Part shown: one piece after another, positions 38,627 to 48,815 of the stretch | Layout of the letters: each line of letters begins with the position of its first letter | Position numbering within the stretch: the first letter of the stretch is position 1 | Assembly (NCBI RefSeq): GCF_026017845.1 | Contig: NZ_CP100416.1 | Coordinates: 3,011,926 to 3,075,925, forward strand | Length of the DNA stretch: 64,000 nt | Direction: 5' to 3' | Source: Amycolatopsis mediterranei | GTDB lineage: Bacteria; Actinomycetota; Actinomycetes; Mycobacteriales; Pseudonocardiaceae | Made by a program: the position numbers and the translations under genes | Notes under the pieces: model-generated | Told to the model about the DNA's origin: nothing | The model's input: only the letters and a program-made list of their open reading frames with translations | Database searches by the model: none

Positions 38627-39742
38627 CTACGAACACACCGCCGCATCCACAGCCGCCAGCAGGTGCCCGCTCGTGTCGGCCGGCGTCGGATTCTCGTTCA
38701 GCACCACCGATGCCCGGCGGCCGTCCGGGCCCACTCCGGCGAAGTTCGTGAAGCCGATGATGCCCCCTTCGTGTCCCCACACCACTCCGCACGACACCGG
38801 GACGCTGCCCAGCCCGAGGCCGTAACCGGCGCCCGGGATGCCGAGGTCGGCGGGCACCGTCCGGCGCATCTCCGCCAGCTCGGCCGGGCGCAGCAGCCGG
38901 CCGCCCAGGAGCGCGCCGTAGAAGCGGTCGAGGTCGGCCGGGGTCGAGACCAAGCCGCCCGCCGCTCCGGCGATCGTGGCGTCGAAGTCGCTGAAGTCCA
39001 CCAGCTTGCCGCCGAACGGGAGGTAGCCGATCGCGTGCGGGGCGGGCAGCTTCTCGTCGCCGCGGCGGGGGAGGTACGTGTCGCGCAGGCCGAGCGGCCC
39101 GGTGATCCGGTGGGCGATTTCGTCCGCCGTCGCGTGCCCGGTGACCTGCTCCACGAGCATCCCGGCCACGATGTAGTTCGTGTTCGAGTACGACCAGCTC
39201 GTGCCGGGCGGGAACAGCGCCGGGTGCTTCAGCGCCATCGCCACCAGCTCGGCCGGCTCCGCGCCGCGGTGCCGCAACGCTTCCGGGTTCGTCAGGTCGA
39301 GGTCGTCGGTGTAGTTGTAGAGCCCGCTCGTGTGCTGCAGCACCTGCCGGACGGTGATCCGCCGGTCGGGCAGGAGCCCCGGCAGGTACCGCGAAACCGG
39401 CGCGTCCAGCCGCACCCGGCCCTCCGCGACCAGCTGCAGCACGACCGTCGCCACGAACGTCTTGGTGACGCTGCCCGCGCGGAACGAACCGTTGCGCGGG
39501 AACGGCTTCCCGGTGGCGACGTCGCCCGTGCCGCTGCGGGTGACCTGGGTCCGCCTGCCGTCCTGGACGACCGTCACCGCCCCCGGTACGCCGTCCTGGG
39601 CGGTCAGCACGTCCAGGCTCGCCTGGACCGGGCTCGCCACCGCCGGCGCCGCCGTGGTGGCGGCCAGTGCCGGCGCCGCCGTGGTGGCGGCGAGCAGCAC
39701 GACGAGCGTGCCGGCGGAGACGGCCCGCAATGACTTCCGCAT
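38627..39742 (-). CDS. secreted serine hydrolase of the beta-lactamase / DD-peptidase superfamily
   Basis: A 371-residue exported class C-like serine hydrolase, related to D-alanyl-D-alanine carboxypeptidases and esterases. The signal peptide (MRKSLRAVSAGTLVVLLA) is followed by a short duplicated ATTAAPA stretch, then SxxK in GSVTKT near residue 110, YxN in YSNTN near 210, and HxG-like WGHEGGIIG near 327. Substrate unknown. The ATG at 39742 lies 31 bases after TAGCGT (minus strand, 39779-39774), with a G-rich GGGGG as weak ribosome binding site. A 12-bp inverted repeat brackets this promoter. Confidence 0.88.
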   Translation of the reverse strand: MRKSLRAVSAGTLVVLLAATTAAPALAATTAAPAVASPVQASLDVLTAQDGVPGAVTVVQDGRRTQVTRSGTGDVATGKPFPRNGSFRAGSVTKTFVATVVLQLVAEGRVRLDAPVSRYLPGLLPDRRITVRQVLQHTSGLYNYTDDLDLTNPEALRHRGAEPAELVAMALKHPALFPPGTSWSYSNTNYIVAGMLVEQVTGHATADEIAHRITGPLGLRDTYLPRRGDEKLPAPHAIGYLPFGGKLVDFSDFDATIAGAAGGLVSTPADLDRFYGALLGGRLLRPAELAEMRRTVPADLGIPGAGYGLGLGSVPVSCGVVWGHEGGIIGFTNFAGVGPDGRRASVVLNENPTPADTSGHLLAAVDAAVCS

Positions 39743-39749
39743 GAGAAAA

Positions 39750-39800
39750 CCCCCTGGTGTCTCGGTGTTCCCCACGCTAGGGGGACCGGACACCAGGGGG
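39750..39800. promoter_or_regulatory. 12-bp inverted repeat flanking the serine hydrolase promoter
   Basis: CCCCCTGGTGTC (39750-39761) and its exact reverse complement GACACCAGGGGG (39789-39800) are 27 bases apart. They straddle the minus-strand -10 TAGCGT (39779-39774). This could be a split operator or a hairpin at the 5' end of the transcript. Confidence 0.5.
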
Positions 39801-39844
39801 TATCGGGGAGACCACCGGAAAAACCCGGGGGCCTGCCCCACCAC

Positions 39845-41239
39845 TCAGCGCAGCTTCAGGGCGCGCTTCAGGGTGCCGAACAGGTCGGTCTGGTTGGTCA
39901 GGCCGACGATGTTGGCCGCCTGCGGGCCGAGGCCCGCGATGCGCACCTGCGTGCCCGTGTGCGACTGCGAGCCGCCCGCTTCCGCGGTGCCGTAGGCCAG
40001 CGTCATGTTGGCGCCCTCGTTGGTGATCAGGGTCGCGGTCAGGCCCGGCGTGACGGTGGGCTCGACGATCTGGCTGCTGTGGCCGTGGTCGGCGGTCACC
40101 AGCACCAGGGTGTCGGGGTGGCTGCGGGCGAACGCCGTGCCCGCCGCGATCGCCGCGTCGAAGTCGATCGTCTCGCCGATCTGGCCGCACGGGTCGGCCG
40201 CGTGGTCCTGCTTGTCGATGCTCGCGCCCTCGACCTGCAGGAAGAAGCCCTTGTCGCTGCGGCGGTCGTCGAGCAGCTCCAGCGCCTTGCGGGTCTGGTC
40301 CGCCAGCTTCGGCTGGGTGGCGGGCACCTTCGCGTTCGGCGTGCAGCGGGACGGCGCGGTGCCGCCGTGCACGGCCGCCGGGCCGCTCCAGTTCACCGGC
40401 ATGTTGCCGTCGGCGAACAGGCCGAGGACCGGCTTGCCCTTCTTCGCCGCCGCCAGGTCCGCCGCGGTGTTGACGACGTTGTAGCCGGCCGCCTTGGCCT
40501 GGTCCAGCACGGTCTTGCCCTTGAACTGGCCCGCCGTCACCTGCTGGTTGAAGTACTTGGCGCCGCCGCCCAGCAGGACGTCGGGGCGGGTCTGCACCAG
40601 CTGCTCGGCGATCGAGCCGAGGCCGCCGTTCTCCTTGGCGTTCTTCGCGCACTTGGCGGTCGTCTCGACCGGGCCCTTGCAGTCGCGGTTGACGACGTGC
40701 GAGCCGAGCACGGCCGGGGTCGCGTCCTGGACCTCGGCGGTGGTGACGTCGCCGGTGCGCAGGCCGTTGCGCTTGGCGATCTCGAGGATCGTCGGGACGT
40801 CATTGCCGTAGGCGTCGACCGAGATCGCGCCGTTGTAGGTCTTGGTGCCGGTGGCCCAGCCGGTGCCGGACGCGGCGGAGTCGGTCACGTAGTTCGGCTT
40901 GGCCGGGTTGTTCTGCTCGACCGCGTAGGTCGTGTAGTCACCGGTCAACGGCAGCTCGTCCATGGCGAGCCGGCCCGCGGCGCCACGCTCGTAGTTGCGC
41001 GCGGCGGTGATCTCCGACTGGCCCATGCCGTCGCCGAGGAACAGGATGACGTTGCGGGCGTGGCCGCCCTGAATCGCGGCACGGACGTCGGCGGTGCGGT
41101 CACCGGTGCCGGCCGACGAGCGCGCGTCGGCGTTGTCGGAGCCGTTGGTGGCCAGGGCGACGGGGGCGGCGGCGACCAGCGCGGCGCCGAGCGCGCCCGC
41201 GACCAGCCACCGGCGGCGGCCGGTGAACAGCGAAGCCAT
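39845..41239 (-). CDS. phoA: secreted alkaline phosphatase
   Basis: A 464-residue exported phosphatase that releases inorganic phosphate from organic esters. After a signal peptide (RRRWLVAGALGAALVAAAPVALA) comes VILFLGDGMGQSE with metal ligands, the nucleophile Ser in VTDSAASGTGWATG, EGASIDKQDHA, and VLVTADHGHSSQ with further zinc ligands. The lysine-rich middle insert has a probable disulfide (RDCKGP..AKCAKN). The ATG at 41239 has GAGGAG 4 bases upstream; in-frame starts at 41251 and 41299 are less likely. An array of PHO-box-like repeats lies upstream, consistent with PhoP control. Confidence 0.95.
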   Translation of the reverse strand: MASLFTGRRRWLVAGALGAALVAAAPVALATNGSDNADARSSAGTGDRTADVRAAIQGGHARNVILFLGDGMGQSEITAARNYERGAAGRLAMDELPLTGDYTTYAVEQNNPAKPNYVTDSAASGTGWATGTKTYNGAISVDAYGNDVPTILEIAKRNGLRTGDVTTAEVQDATPAVLGSHVVNRDCKGPVETTAKCAKNAKENGGLGSIAEQLVQTRPDVLLGGGAKYFNQQVTAGQFKGKTVLDQAKAAGYNVVNTAADLAAAKKGKPVLGLFADGNMPVNWSGPAAVHGGTAPSRCTPNAKVPATQPKLADQTRKALELLDDRRSDKGFFLQVEGASIDKQDHAADPCGQIGETIDFDAAIAAGTAFARSHPDTLVLVTADHGHSSQIVEPTVTPGLTATLITNEGANMTLAYGTAEAGGSQSHTGTQVRIAGLGPQAANIVGLTNQTDLFGTLKRALKLR

Positions 41240-41302
41240 GTTTCTCCTCATTCGCGAACTTCGGGGACTTCGGGGGCTTACGGCCCGGATTTCGGACACG
41301 GG

Positions 41303-41308
41303 TTATTA
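41303..41308 (-). promoter_or_regulatory. putative -10 element of the alkaline phosphatase gene (TAATAA)
   Basis: TAATAA on the minus strand lies about 30 bases downstream of the PHO-box array. It would give a 5' leader of about 57 bases. Confidence 0.4.
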
Positions 41309-41337
41309 GTCCTCCCGCATGTGTGCCCCGGAGGGAC

Positions 41338-41392
41338 TGAAGGTGACCTGAGGGTGGCCGCTGGCCGAACTCCTGACTTCATGTGGGTGACC
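41338..41392 (-). promoter_or_regulatory. PHO box: 11-bp direct repeats upstream of alkaline phosphatase
   Basis: Read on the minus strand, five consecutive 11-mers run from 41392 to 41338: GGTCACCCACA, TGAAGTCAGGA, GTTCGGCCAGC, GGCCACCCTCA, GGTCACCTTCA. Four of them fit the Streptomyces PhoP consensus G(G/T)TCAYYYR(G/C)G with one to three mismatches. The 11-base register and the position upstream of a phosphatase gene support a PhoP operator. Confidence 0.65.
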
Positions 41393-41405
41393 GGGAGCAC
41401 GTCGG

Positions 41406-42065
41406 TTATTGACCGGCGAGGTGGCCCGGCTTGACGACCCCGGCTTCGTACGCGATCACCACGGCCTGGCTGCGGTTGCCGGCCCCGAGCTTGGTGAAGA
41501 TGTGGCCCACGTGGGTCTTCACCGTCTCCAGGCTGACCACCAACGCCGCCGCGATGTCCTGATTGGACAGACCGGTGGCGATGAGCCGGAGCACCTCGGC
41601 TTCGCGGCGGGTGAGCGTCTTCGCCGCCCGCGTGTGCTTCCCGCCCGCGGCCCGGCCGATCACCAGCCGCCGGATCGCCTCCGGGAAGAGCAGAGACTCG
41701 CCGGCGGCCACCGTCCGCACGGCGTGCGCGATCTCCTCCTTGCGCGCCCGCTTCAGCAGGAACCCGCTGGCCCCGGCCAGCAGCGCCTCGTGCACGTAGT
41801 CGTCGTTGTCGAACGTCGTGACGACCAGGATCTTCGGCGGATCCGCGAGCGCGGCGAGCACCTGCCGGGTGGCTTCGATGCCGTCCACGCCGGGCATCCG
41901 CACGTCCATCAGCACGACGTCCGGCCGGGTCCGCCGCACGGCGGCCAGCACTTCGCCGCCGTCGGCCGCCTCGCCGACCACCGGCACGCCCTGCTGTTCC
42001 AGCAACGCGCGCAGCCCGGTGCGGACCAGCGGCTCGTCGTCGGCGAGCAGCACCGTCGGCGTCAC
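41406..42065 (-). CDS. LuxR/NarL-type response regulator
   Basis: A 219-residue two-component response regulator. The receiver domain (1-125) has the acidic pair in LLADDEPLVRTGL, the phosphoacceptor Asp in VVLMDVRMPGVDG near residue 53, Thr in VVTTFDND and Lys in FLLKRA. The LuxR helix-turn-helix domain (about 145-210) has LTRREAEVLRLIATGLSNQDIAAAL and VSLETVKTHVGHIFTKL. The GTG at 42065 overlaps the stop of the sensor kinase gene. Targets are unknown; the neighbouring phosphatase has its own PHO box, so no link to phosphate should be assumed. Confidence 0.93.
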   Translation of the reverse strand: MTPTVLLADDEPLVRTGLRALLEQQGVPVVGEAADGGEVLAAVRRTRPDVVLMDVRMPGVDGIEATRQVLAALADPPKILVVTTFDNDDYVHEALLAGASGFLLKRARKEEIAHAVRTVAAGESLLFPEAIRRLVIGRAAGGKHTRAAKTLTRREAEVLRLIATGLSNQDIAAALVVSLETVKTHVGHIFTKLGAGNRSQAVVIAYEAGVVKPGHLAGQ

Positions 42066-43261
42066 GCGGCCGCCCGCAGCGGGATGGTCGCGCTCAGCCG
42101 CCACTGCCCGCCGTCCGGACCGGCGTCGAGCTCGCCGCGCAGGGCTTCGACGCGCTCGGCGAGTCCGGCCAGGCCGCGCCGCCCGGTGCGCGGCCCGTCG
42201 CCGGGCAGCGCGTTGACGACCGCGATGCCGAGGCGGTCCGGCCCGGCCTCGACCCGGACGTCGACCGTGCCCGGGCCGGCGTGGCGCAGCGCGTTGGTCA
42301 GCCCCTCCTGGACGATCCGGTAGCCCTCCCGCGACACCGCGGCGGGCAGCGCCGCGACCGGCCCGGTGACGGCCAGGCGGACGTCGAGCCCGGCTTCGCG
42401 AGCGCGCACGGCCAGGACGTCCACTTCGGCCAGGGTGCGCGTCGGCTCCTTCGTGGCCGGCTCCTCGCGGAGCAGCCCCAGGACGTGGTCGAGGTCCTCG
42501 AGGGCGCTTCGAGACGCTTCTTCGATCGTGCCGAGTGCCCGCCGCACCTGGGCCGGGTCCGCCTCGACCAGCTCGGCCGCGGCCGCCGCCTGGATGGTCG
42601 ACGTCGTCAGCGTGTGCCCGATGGAGTCGTGCAGCTCGCGGGCCAGGCGGTTGCGCTGGGCGAGCACGGCCGACCGGCGTTCGGCCAGCGCCGTGCGTTC
42701 GGTGGTGGACGGGCCCAGCAGCGCGGTCGCGCCGGCCTGGAAGGCGCGGGTGGCGGCCGCCGTGACCAGGAGGGCGAGCACGAGCATGACCAGGGCGACC
42801 GGCAGCATCCACGGCCCGGCGACGGCCTTCGCGCCGAAGAACGTGAACTCGGCCTGGTCGCCGTTCAGCCACATCGCGGGGGAGAGGACGCCGAGCGCCA
42901 GGACGGCATCGACGACGAGCAGGAGGCCGCCGAGTCCGCTGTGCAGGACGAGCCATGCCCCGGACCGCAGCCGGTCCGGCCAGGCGGGCCGTGCCCGGCC
43001 CGGGGCCGGCAGGTCGGTGCCGAGCAGGCCGTTCGCGACGGCGACGCCGAACCGCCGCACCGGTCCCGTCAGCCCGAGCAGCCCCAGGAGCGCCGCGAGA
43101 GCCAGCACGGCCAGCAGCGCCCGGGACCGGCCCTCACCGGTGAGCAGGGCCCACGGCACGGCGAACGGAGCCACCGGGACGGCCAGGACCGCGCCGAGCA
43201 CGGCGTAGGGGATGCTGCGGTAGCCACCGGGGCGCAGCAGGGATCTCGCGAAACCGGACAT
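42062..43261 (-). CDS. sensor histidine kinase (HisKA_3 / DesK type)
   Basis: A 399-residue membrane kinase. About four to five transmembrane helices occupy residues 15-180. The dimerisation/phosphoacceptor segment NRLARELHDSIGHTL carries the phosphorylated His near 212. The C-terminal HATPase domain has the N box EGLTNALRHA and the glycine motif GRRGLAGLAERVEAL. It forms a pair with the overlapping response regulator gene. Minus-strand TACTGT (43274-43269) ends 7 bases before the ATG, so the transcript is probably leaderless. Confidence 0.92.
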   Translation of the reverse strand: MSGFARSLLRPGGYRSIPYAVLGAVLAVPVAPFAVPWALLTGEGRSRALLAVLALAALLGLLGLTGPVRRFGVAVANGLLGTDLPAPGRARPAWPDRLRSGAWLVLHSGLGGLLLVVDAVLALGVLSPAMWLNGDQAEFTFFGAKAVAGPWMLPVALVMLVLALLVTAAATRAFQAGATALLGPSTTERTALAERRSAVLAQRNRLARELHDSIGHTLTTSTIQAAAAAELVEADPAQVRRALGTIEEASRSALEDLDHVLGLLREEPATKEPTRTLAEVDVLAVRAREAGLDVRLAVTGPVAALPAAVSREGYRIVQEGLTNALRHAGPGTVDVRVEAGPDRLGIAVVNALPGDGPRTGRRGLAGLAERVEALRGELDAGPDGGQWRLSATIPLRAAA

Positions 43262-43268
43262 GCGGCCG

Positions 43269-43274
43269 ACAGTA
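43269..43274 (-). promoter_or_regulatory. -10 element of a leaderless promoter (TACTGT)
   Basis: On the minus strand TACTGT is followed by 7 bases and the ATG at 43261 of the histidine kinase gene. Confidence 0.5.
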
Positions 43275-43356
43275 GGGTGCGCGCGGGTCCCGTAACCTCC
43301 CTCTCCGGAGCCAGATCCTGGTCACAACCGGTTAGCGAGCGTTAGCAGCGGCCTCC

Positions 43357-43362
43357 TACACT
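43357..43362 (+). promoter_or_regulatory. -10 element of a leaderless promoter (TACACT)
   Basis: TACACT ends 6 bases before the GTG at 43369 of rpe, with no ribosome binding site. Confidence 0.55.
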
Positions 43363-43368
43363 CGGGAT

Positions 43369-44055
43369 GTGGCAGACCGACCTTTGATCGCACCCAGCAT
43401 CCTCGCGGCGGACTTCGCCCGGCTCGGCGAGGAGATCGCCGCCGTCGCCGCCGGCGGGGAGACCCGCGCCGACTGGGTCCACGTCGACGTCATGGACGCG
43501 CACTTCGTGCCCAACCTGACCCTCGGCCTGCCCGTGGCCAAGGCCCTGATCGACAGCACCGACCTGCCGATCGACTGCCACCTGATGATCGACGACCCGG
43601 ACCGCTGGGCGATCGGGTACGCCGAGGCCGGCGCCTACAACGTCACCGTGCACGCCGAGGCCGCGAAGGACCCGGTGGCGCTGGCGAAGAACCTGCGGGC
43701 CGCGGGCGCGAAGGCCGGCCTCTCCCTCAAGCCGGGCACCGCGCTCGAGCCGTGGCTCGACGCGCTCAAGCACTACGACACGCTGCTGGTCATGTCGGTC
43801 GAGCCGGGCTTCGGCGGGCAGTCGTTCATCGCCGATGTCCTGGAGAAGGTCCGCACCGCGCGGCGGCTGGTCGACACCGGGCACCTGAAGCTGATCGTCG
43901 AGATCGACGGCGGGATCAACGCCGACACCATCGAGCAGGCCGCCGAGGCGGGCGTCGACTGCTTCGTCGCCGGATCCGCCGTCTACGGCGCCGCCGACCC
44001 GGGCAAGGCCGTCGCCGCGCTGCGCGAACAGGCGGCCCGCGGCCGGGCCGGCTGA
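43369..44055 (+). CDS. rpe: ribulose-phosphate 3-epimerase
   Basis: A 228-residue TIM-barrel metalloenzyme that interconverts ribulose 5-phosphate and xylulose 5-phosphate, supplying the pentose used by riboflavin synthesis next door. It shows [17 protein letters not shown], the catalytic Asp and metal ligands in [32 protein letters not shown] and [11 protein letters not shown], and ends in the phosphate-binding VAGSAVYG. It leads the rib operon, with 92 bases before ribE. Confidence 0.96.
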   Translation: MADRPLIAPSILAADFARLGEEIAAVAAGGETRADWVHVDVMDAHFVPNLTLGLPVAKALIDSTDLPIDCHLMIDDPDRWAIGYAEAGAYNVTVHAEAAKDPVALAKNLRAAGAKAGLSLKPGTALEPWLDALKHYDTLLVMSVEPGFGGQSFIADVLEKVRTARRLVDTGHLKLIVEIDGGINADTIEQAAEAGVDCFVAGSAVYGAADPGKAVAALREQAARGRAG

Positions 44056-44147
44056 ACCGCGCAGCGGCACCGGAGAAGCCACCGGGCCGCGGCGGGTGTT
44101 GGATGGAAGGACCGGCTCTCAGACCGGCTCACAAGGAGGCAGCGCAC

Positions 44148-44773
44148 GTGTTCACCGGCATAGTCGAGGAGATCGGCGAAGTCACCGCGGTCGAGCAGCT
44201 GACCAACGCGGCCCGGCTGCGCGTCCGCGGCCCGCTGGTCACCGGCGACGCCGGGCACGGCGACTCGATCGCGGTCAGCGGGGTCTGCCTGACCGTGGTC
44301 GAGGTGACGGGCGGCGAGTTCACCGTCGACGTCGTCCACGAGACGCTGCAGCGCTCGAGCCTGGCCAAGGTCGCGGTCGGCGACCGGGTCAACCTCGAAC
44401 GTGCCACCCCGGCCGGCGGCCGGCTCGGCGGGCACATCATGCAGGGCCACGTGGACGGGACCGGGGTGTTCCTCGGCCGCGACGAGAACGGCGTGACGAC
44501 GTTCGCGATGCCGGCGCACCTGTCCCGGTACGTGGTCGAGAAGGGCTCGATCGCGGTCGACGGCGTCTCGCTGACGGTCGCGGCGATCAGCGCCGACCAG
44601 TTCGCGGTGGCCCTGATCCCGACCACCCTCGAGGCGACCACGCTCGGCGCCCGGGAAGCGGGCGACCTGGTCAACCTCGAGGTCGACGTGGTCGCGAAGT
44701 ACGTGGAAAAGCTGGCCGAGGCCCATATCCGCGACCAGGTGCACAATCGGGACGGCGGCACGGAGGAGCGGTC

Positions 44774-44777
<4 letters not shown>
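44148..44777 (+). CDS. ribE: riboflavin synthase alpha chain
   Basis: A 209-residue enzyme that dismutates two 6,7-dimethyl-8-ribityllumazines into riboflavin. Two homologous beta-barrel repeats are visible: [12 protein letters not shown] at the start (GTG-encoded Met) with [16 protein letters not shown], and [12 protein letters not shown] with [16 protein letters not shown] in the second. The GTG at 44148 follows a strong AAGGAGG. A ribG/ribD gene, usual in this operon, is not present between rpe and ribE. It overlaps ribBA by 4 bases. Confidence 0.95.
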
Positions 44778-47045
<2,268 letters not shown>

Positions 47046-47051
47046 CGGGCG

Positions 47052-47828
47052 TCAGAGGTCCAGGTCCACCACGATCGGCGCGTGGTCCGAAGGGCCCTTC
47101 CCCTTCCGCGCATTGCGGTCCACATAGGAATCCGTGACGGCGGAAGTGAAAGCCTCGTTCCCGTACACCAGGTCGATCCGCATGCCCTTGTTGTTCGGGA
47201 AGTTCCCCGCCCGGTAGTCCCAGTACGTGAACGGGTGGTCGTACTTCAGCGGCCTCGGGAAGACGTCCGACAGGCCGAGGTCCCGCAGCCGGGCCAGGGC
47301 TTCGCGCTCCGGCTTCGTCACGTGGGTCGACTCCGCGAACACCGCGATGTCCCAGACATCCGCGTCCGTCGGCGCCACGTTGAAGTCGCCCAGCACCGCG
47401 AACGGCCCGTCGGAAACCTCCGAAGCCACCAGCGAATGCAGCGACGAAAGCCACTCCAGCTTGTACGCGTAGTGCGGGTTGTCCGGCTCACGCCCGTTGG
47501 GCACGTACACCGACCACACCCGTACGCCGCCGCACGTGGCCCCGATCGCGCGGGCCTCCGAAGCGCCGTCGAACTGCGGCTCGCCCGGCAGTCCGCGCAC
47601 GACGTCCGACACGCCCACCCGCGACACGATGCCGACGCCGTTCCAGCGCCCCAGCCCGTACGCCGCGACCTCGTAGCCGAGCGCCTCGATCTCGGCCGCC
47701 GGGAACGCCTCCGTCGTGTTCTTCAGCTCCTGCAGGCACAGCACGTCCGGCGCCGTCTCCTCCAGGAAACCCAGCACGCGCGGCAGGCGGGGGACGATGG
47801 AGTTCACGTTCCAGGTGGCGATCCGCAT
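47052..47828 (-). CDS. xth: exodeoxyribonuclease III
   Basis: A 258-residue AP endonuclease / 3'-5' exonuclease of the EEP family for base-excision repair. Motifs in order: TWNVNSI with Asn7, LQELK with the metal Glu, YVPNG with the catalytic Tyr, GDFNVAPTDADV with Asp/Asn, and the terminal SDHAPI with the Asp-His pair. The ATG at 47828 starts directly at MRIATWN, the family's usual N-terminus. Single gene, convergent with the rib operon. Confidence 0.95.
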   Translation of the reverse strand: MRIATWNVNSIVPRLPRVLGFLEETAPDVLCLQELKNTTEAFPAAEIEALGYEVAAYGLGRWNGVGIVSRVGVSDVVRGLPGEPQFDGASEARAIGATCGGVRVWSVYVPNGREPDNPHYAYKLEWLSSLHSLVASEVSDGPFAVLGDFNVAPTDADVWDIAVFAESTHVTKPEREALARLRDLGLSDVFPRPLKYDHPFTYWDYRAGNFPNNKGMRIDLVYGNEAFTSAVTDSYVDRNARKGKGPSDHAPIVVDLDL

Positions 47829-47901
47829 GCCGCGAGCATCCCACACGCCACCGACGAGAACGGGGCGGCGCAGGGGACCGCGCCGCCCCGGGGAAGCACC
47901 C

Positions 47902-48624
47902 TCAGACGCCCGCGGTCGTCCGGATCCAGGACCGGCTCGCCGCCACGCTCGCGTAGTTGTTCGTGCCGCGTGTGTTCGACCCGCTCTGGTTCTGGACCGT
48001 CGACGCGACGCCGACCTGGACGCCGTTCGCGACCTCCGGACCGCCCGAGTCGCCCTTCCACGCCGAGCCGTTGACGCCGACGCTCTGGATCGCGCGACCG
48101 CCGTAGGCGTCCGTGGAGCGGCCGGTCACCTGGACGTTCGCCGTCTTCAGCGACGTCGCCGGCGGGCCGGTCGGGGTGGTGCGGCCCCAGCCGTAGATCT
48201 GGTTGCTGCTGCCGGTGGCCGGGTCGGAGCCGCCCAGCGAGATCGGCGCGGTGCTCGTCGCCGACGCCAGGTGCAGCAGCGCGATGTCGCCGTTCGGGGA
48301 CTGGTACTCGTTGTCGACGGCGATCTTCGTGCCCGAAAGCAGCGTGTTGCTGCCGACCCGGACGTACATCCCCGAGCCGTCCTGGTCGAGGCAGTGCACC
48401 GCGGTCATGACCCAGCGCGACGCGATGACCGTGCCCGAGCAGTTGAAGCCCTGGTAGTCGCGCCCGGGCGTGTTGACGTACACCTGGGCGCCCCAGGAGA
48501 CGGTGGGCGCGGTGCCGCCGCCGACGATGTTCGGCTGGACGCCCGCGGTGGCGACCGCGCCGCCGGCCAGGGTGAGCGCGACGGCGGCCGCGGAGGCGGC
48601 ACCGAGGAGACGGAGAGGGGTCAC
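47902..48624 (-). CDS. secreted trypsin-like (S1) serine protease
   Basis: A 240-residue exported protease. Residues 1-28 form a Sec signal. A short propeptide-like stretch leads to IVGGG at about 33-37, though the protein lacks a classical long pro-region. The catalytic triad is His77 in MTAVHC, Asp113 in NGDIALL and Ser193 in GDSGGP. The cysteines of NCSG and VHC form the usual disulfide. The residue six before the catalytic Ser is Asn in NGSAWKGDSGG rather than Asp, so trypsin-like Arg/Lys specificity is not assured. The GTG at 48624 has AAAGGA upstream. Confidence 0.9.
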   Translation of the reverse strand: MTPLRLLGAASAAAVALTLAGGAVATAGVQPNIVGGGTAPTVSWGAQVYVNTPGRDYQGFNCSGTVIASRWVMTAVHCLDQDGSGMYVRVGSNTLLSGTKIAVDNEYQSPNGDIALLHLASATSTAPISLGGSDPATGSSNQIYGWGRTTPTGPPATSLKTANVQVTGRSTDAYGGRAIQSVGVNGSAWKGDSGGPEVANGVQVGVASTVQNQSGSNTRGTNNYASVAASRSWIRTTAGV

Positions 48625-48803
48625 GGTGGTGATCCTTTCGACAGGGGGACCGGGTCGGGCCGTCGGAAAGTAACCACCGCGTCACAGGTCCGGACACCGA
48701 CGAAGGTCGGAACCGGGCGAAGACCCGACTTCCGGCGGATCGGACACGGGCCCCCGGAAGCACCGCCGGACGGGGGCGTGCGGAAACTGTCGGTGTCGCC
48801 AAA

Positions 48804-48809
48804 TAGGCT
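48804..48809 (+). promoter_or_regulatory. -10 element of a leaderless promoter (TAGGCT)
   Basis: TAGGCT ends 6 bases before the GTG at 48816 of uvrC. No ribosome binding site is present. Confidence 0.55.
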
Positions 48810-48815
48810 GGGGGT

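Noticed and set aside
38627-39742. Beta-lactamase resistance gene
   Set aside because: The SxxK and YxN motifs fit the wide serine hydrolase/DD-peptidase superfamily. There is no specific class A or class C beta-lactamase signature or resistance context.
41406-42956. A single 516-codon gene covering the response regulator and more
   Set aside because: The part upstream of 42065 is an out-of-frame reading of the histidine kinase gene. The receiver domain begins at the GTG at 42065.
44056-44147. FMN riboswitch upstream of ribE
   Set aside because: The 92-base gap is shorter than a full FMN aptamer and lacks its conserved helices and GAGG/ACGG-type blocks. A normal ribosome binding site explains ribE expression.
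47902-48624. Streptogrisin-type protease with a long pro-region
   Set aside because: The protein goes from the signal peptide almost directly to IVGGG and has the classical trypsin layout, without the chaperone-like pro-domain.
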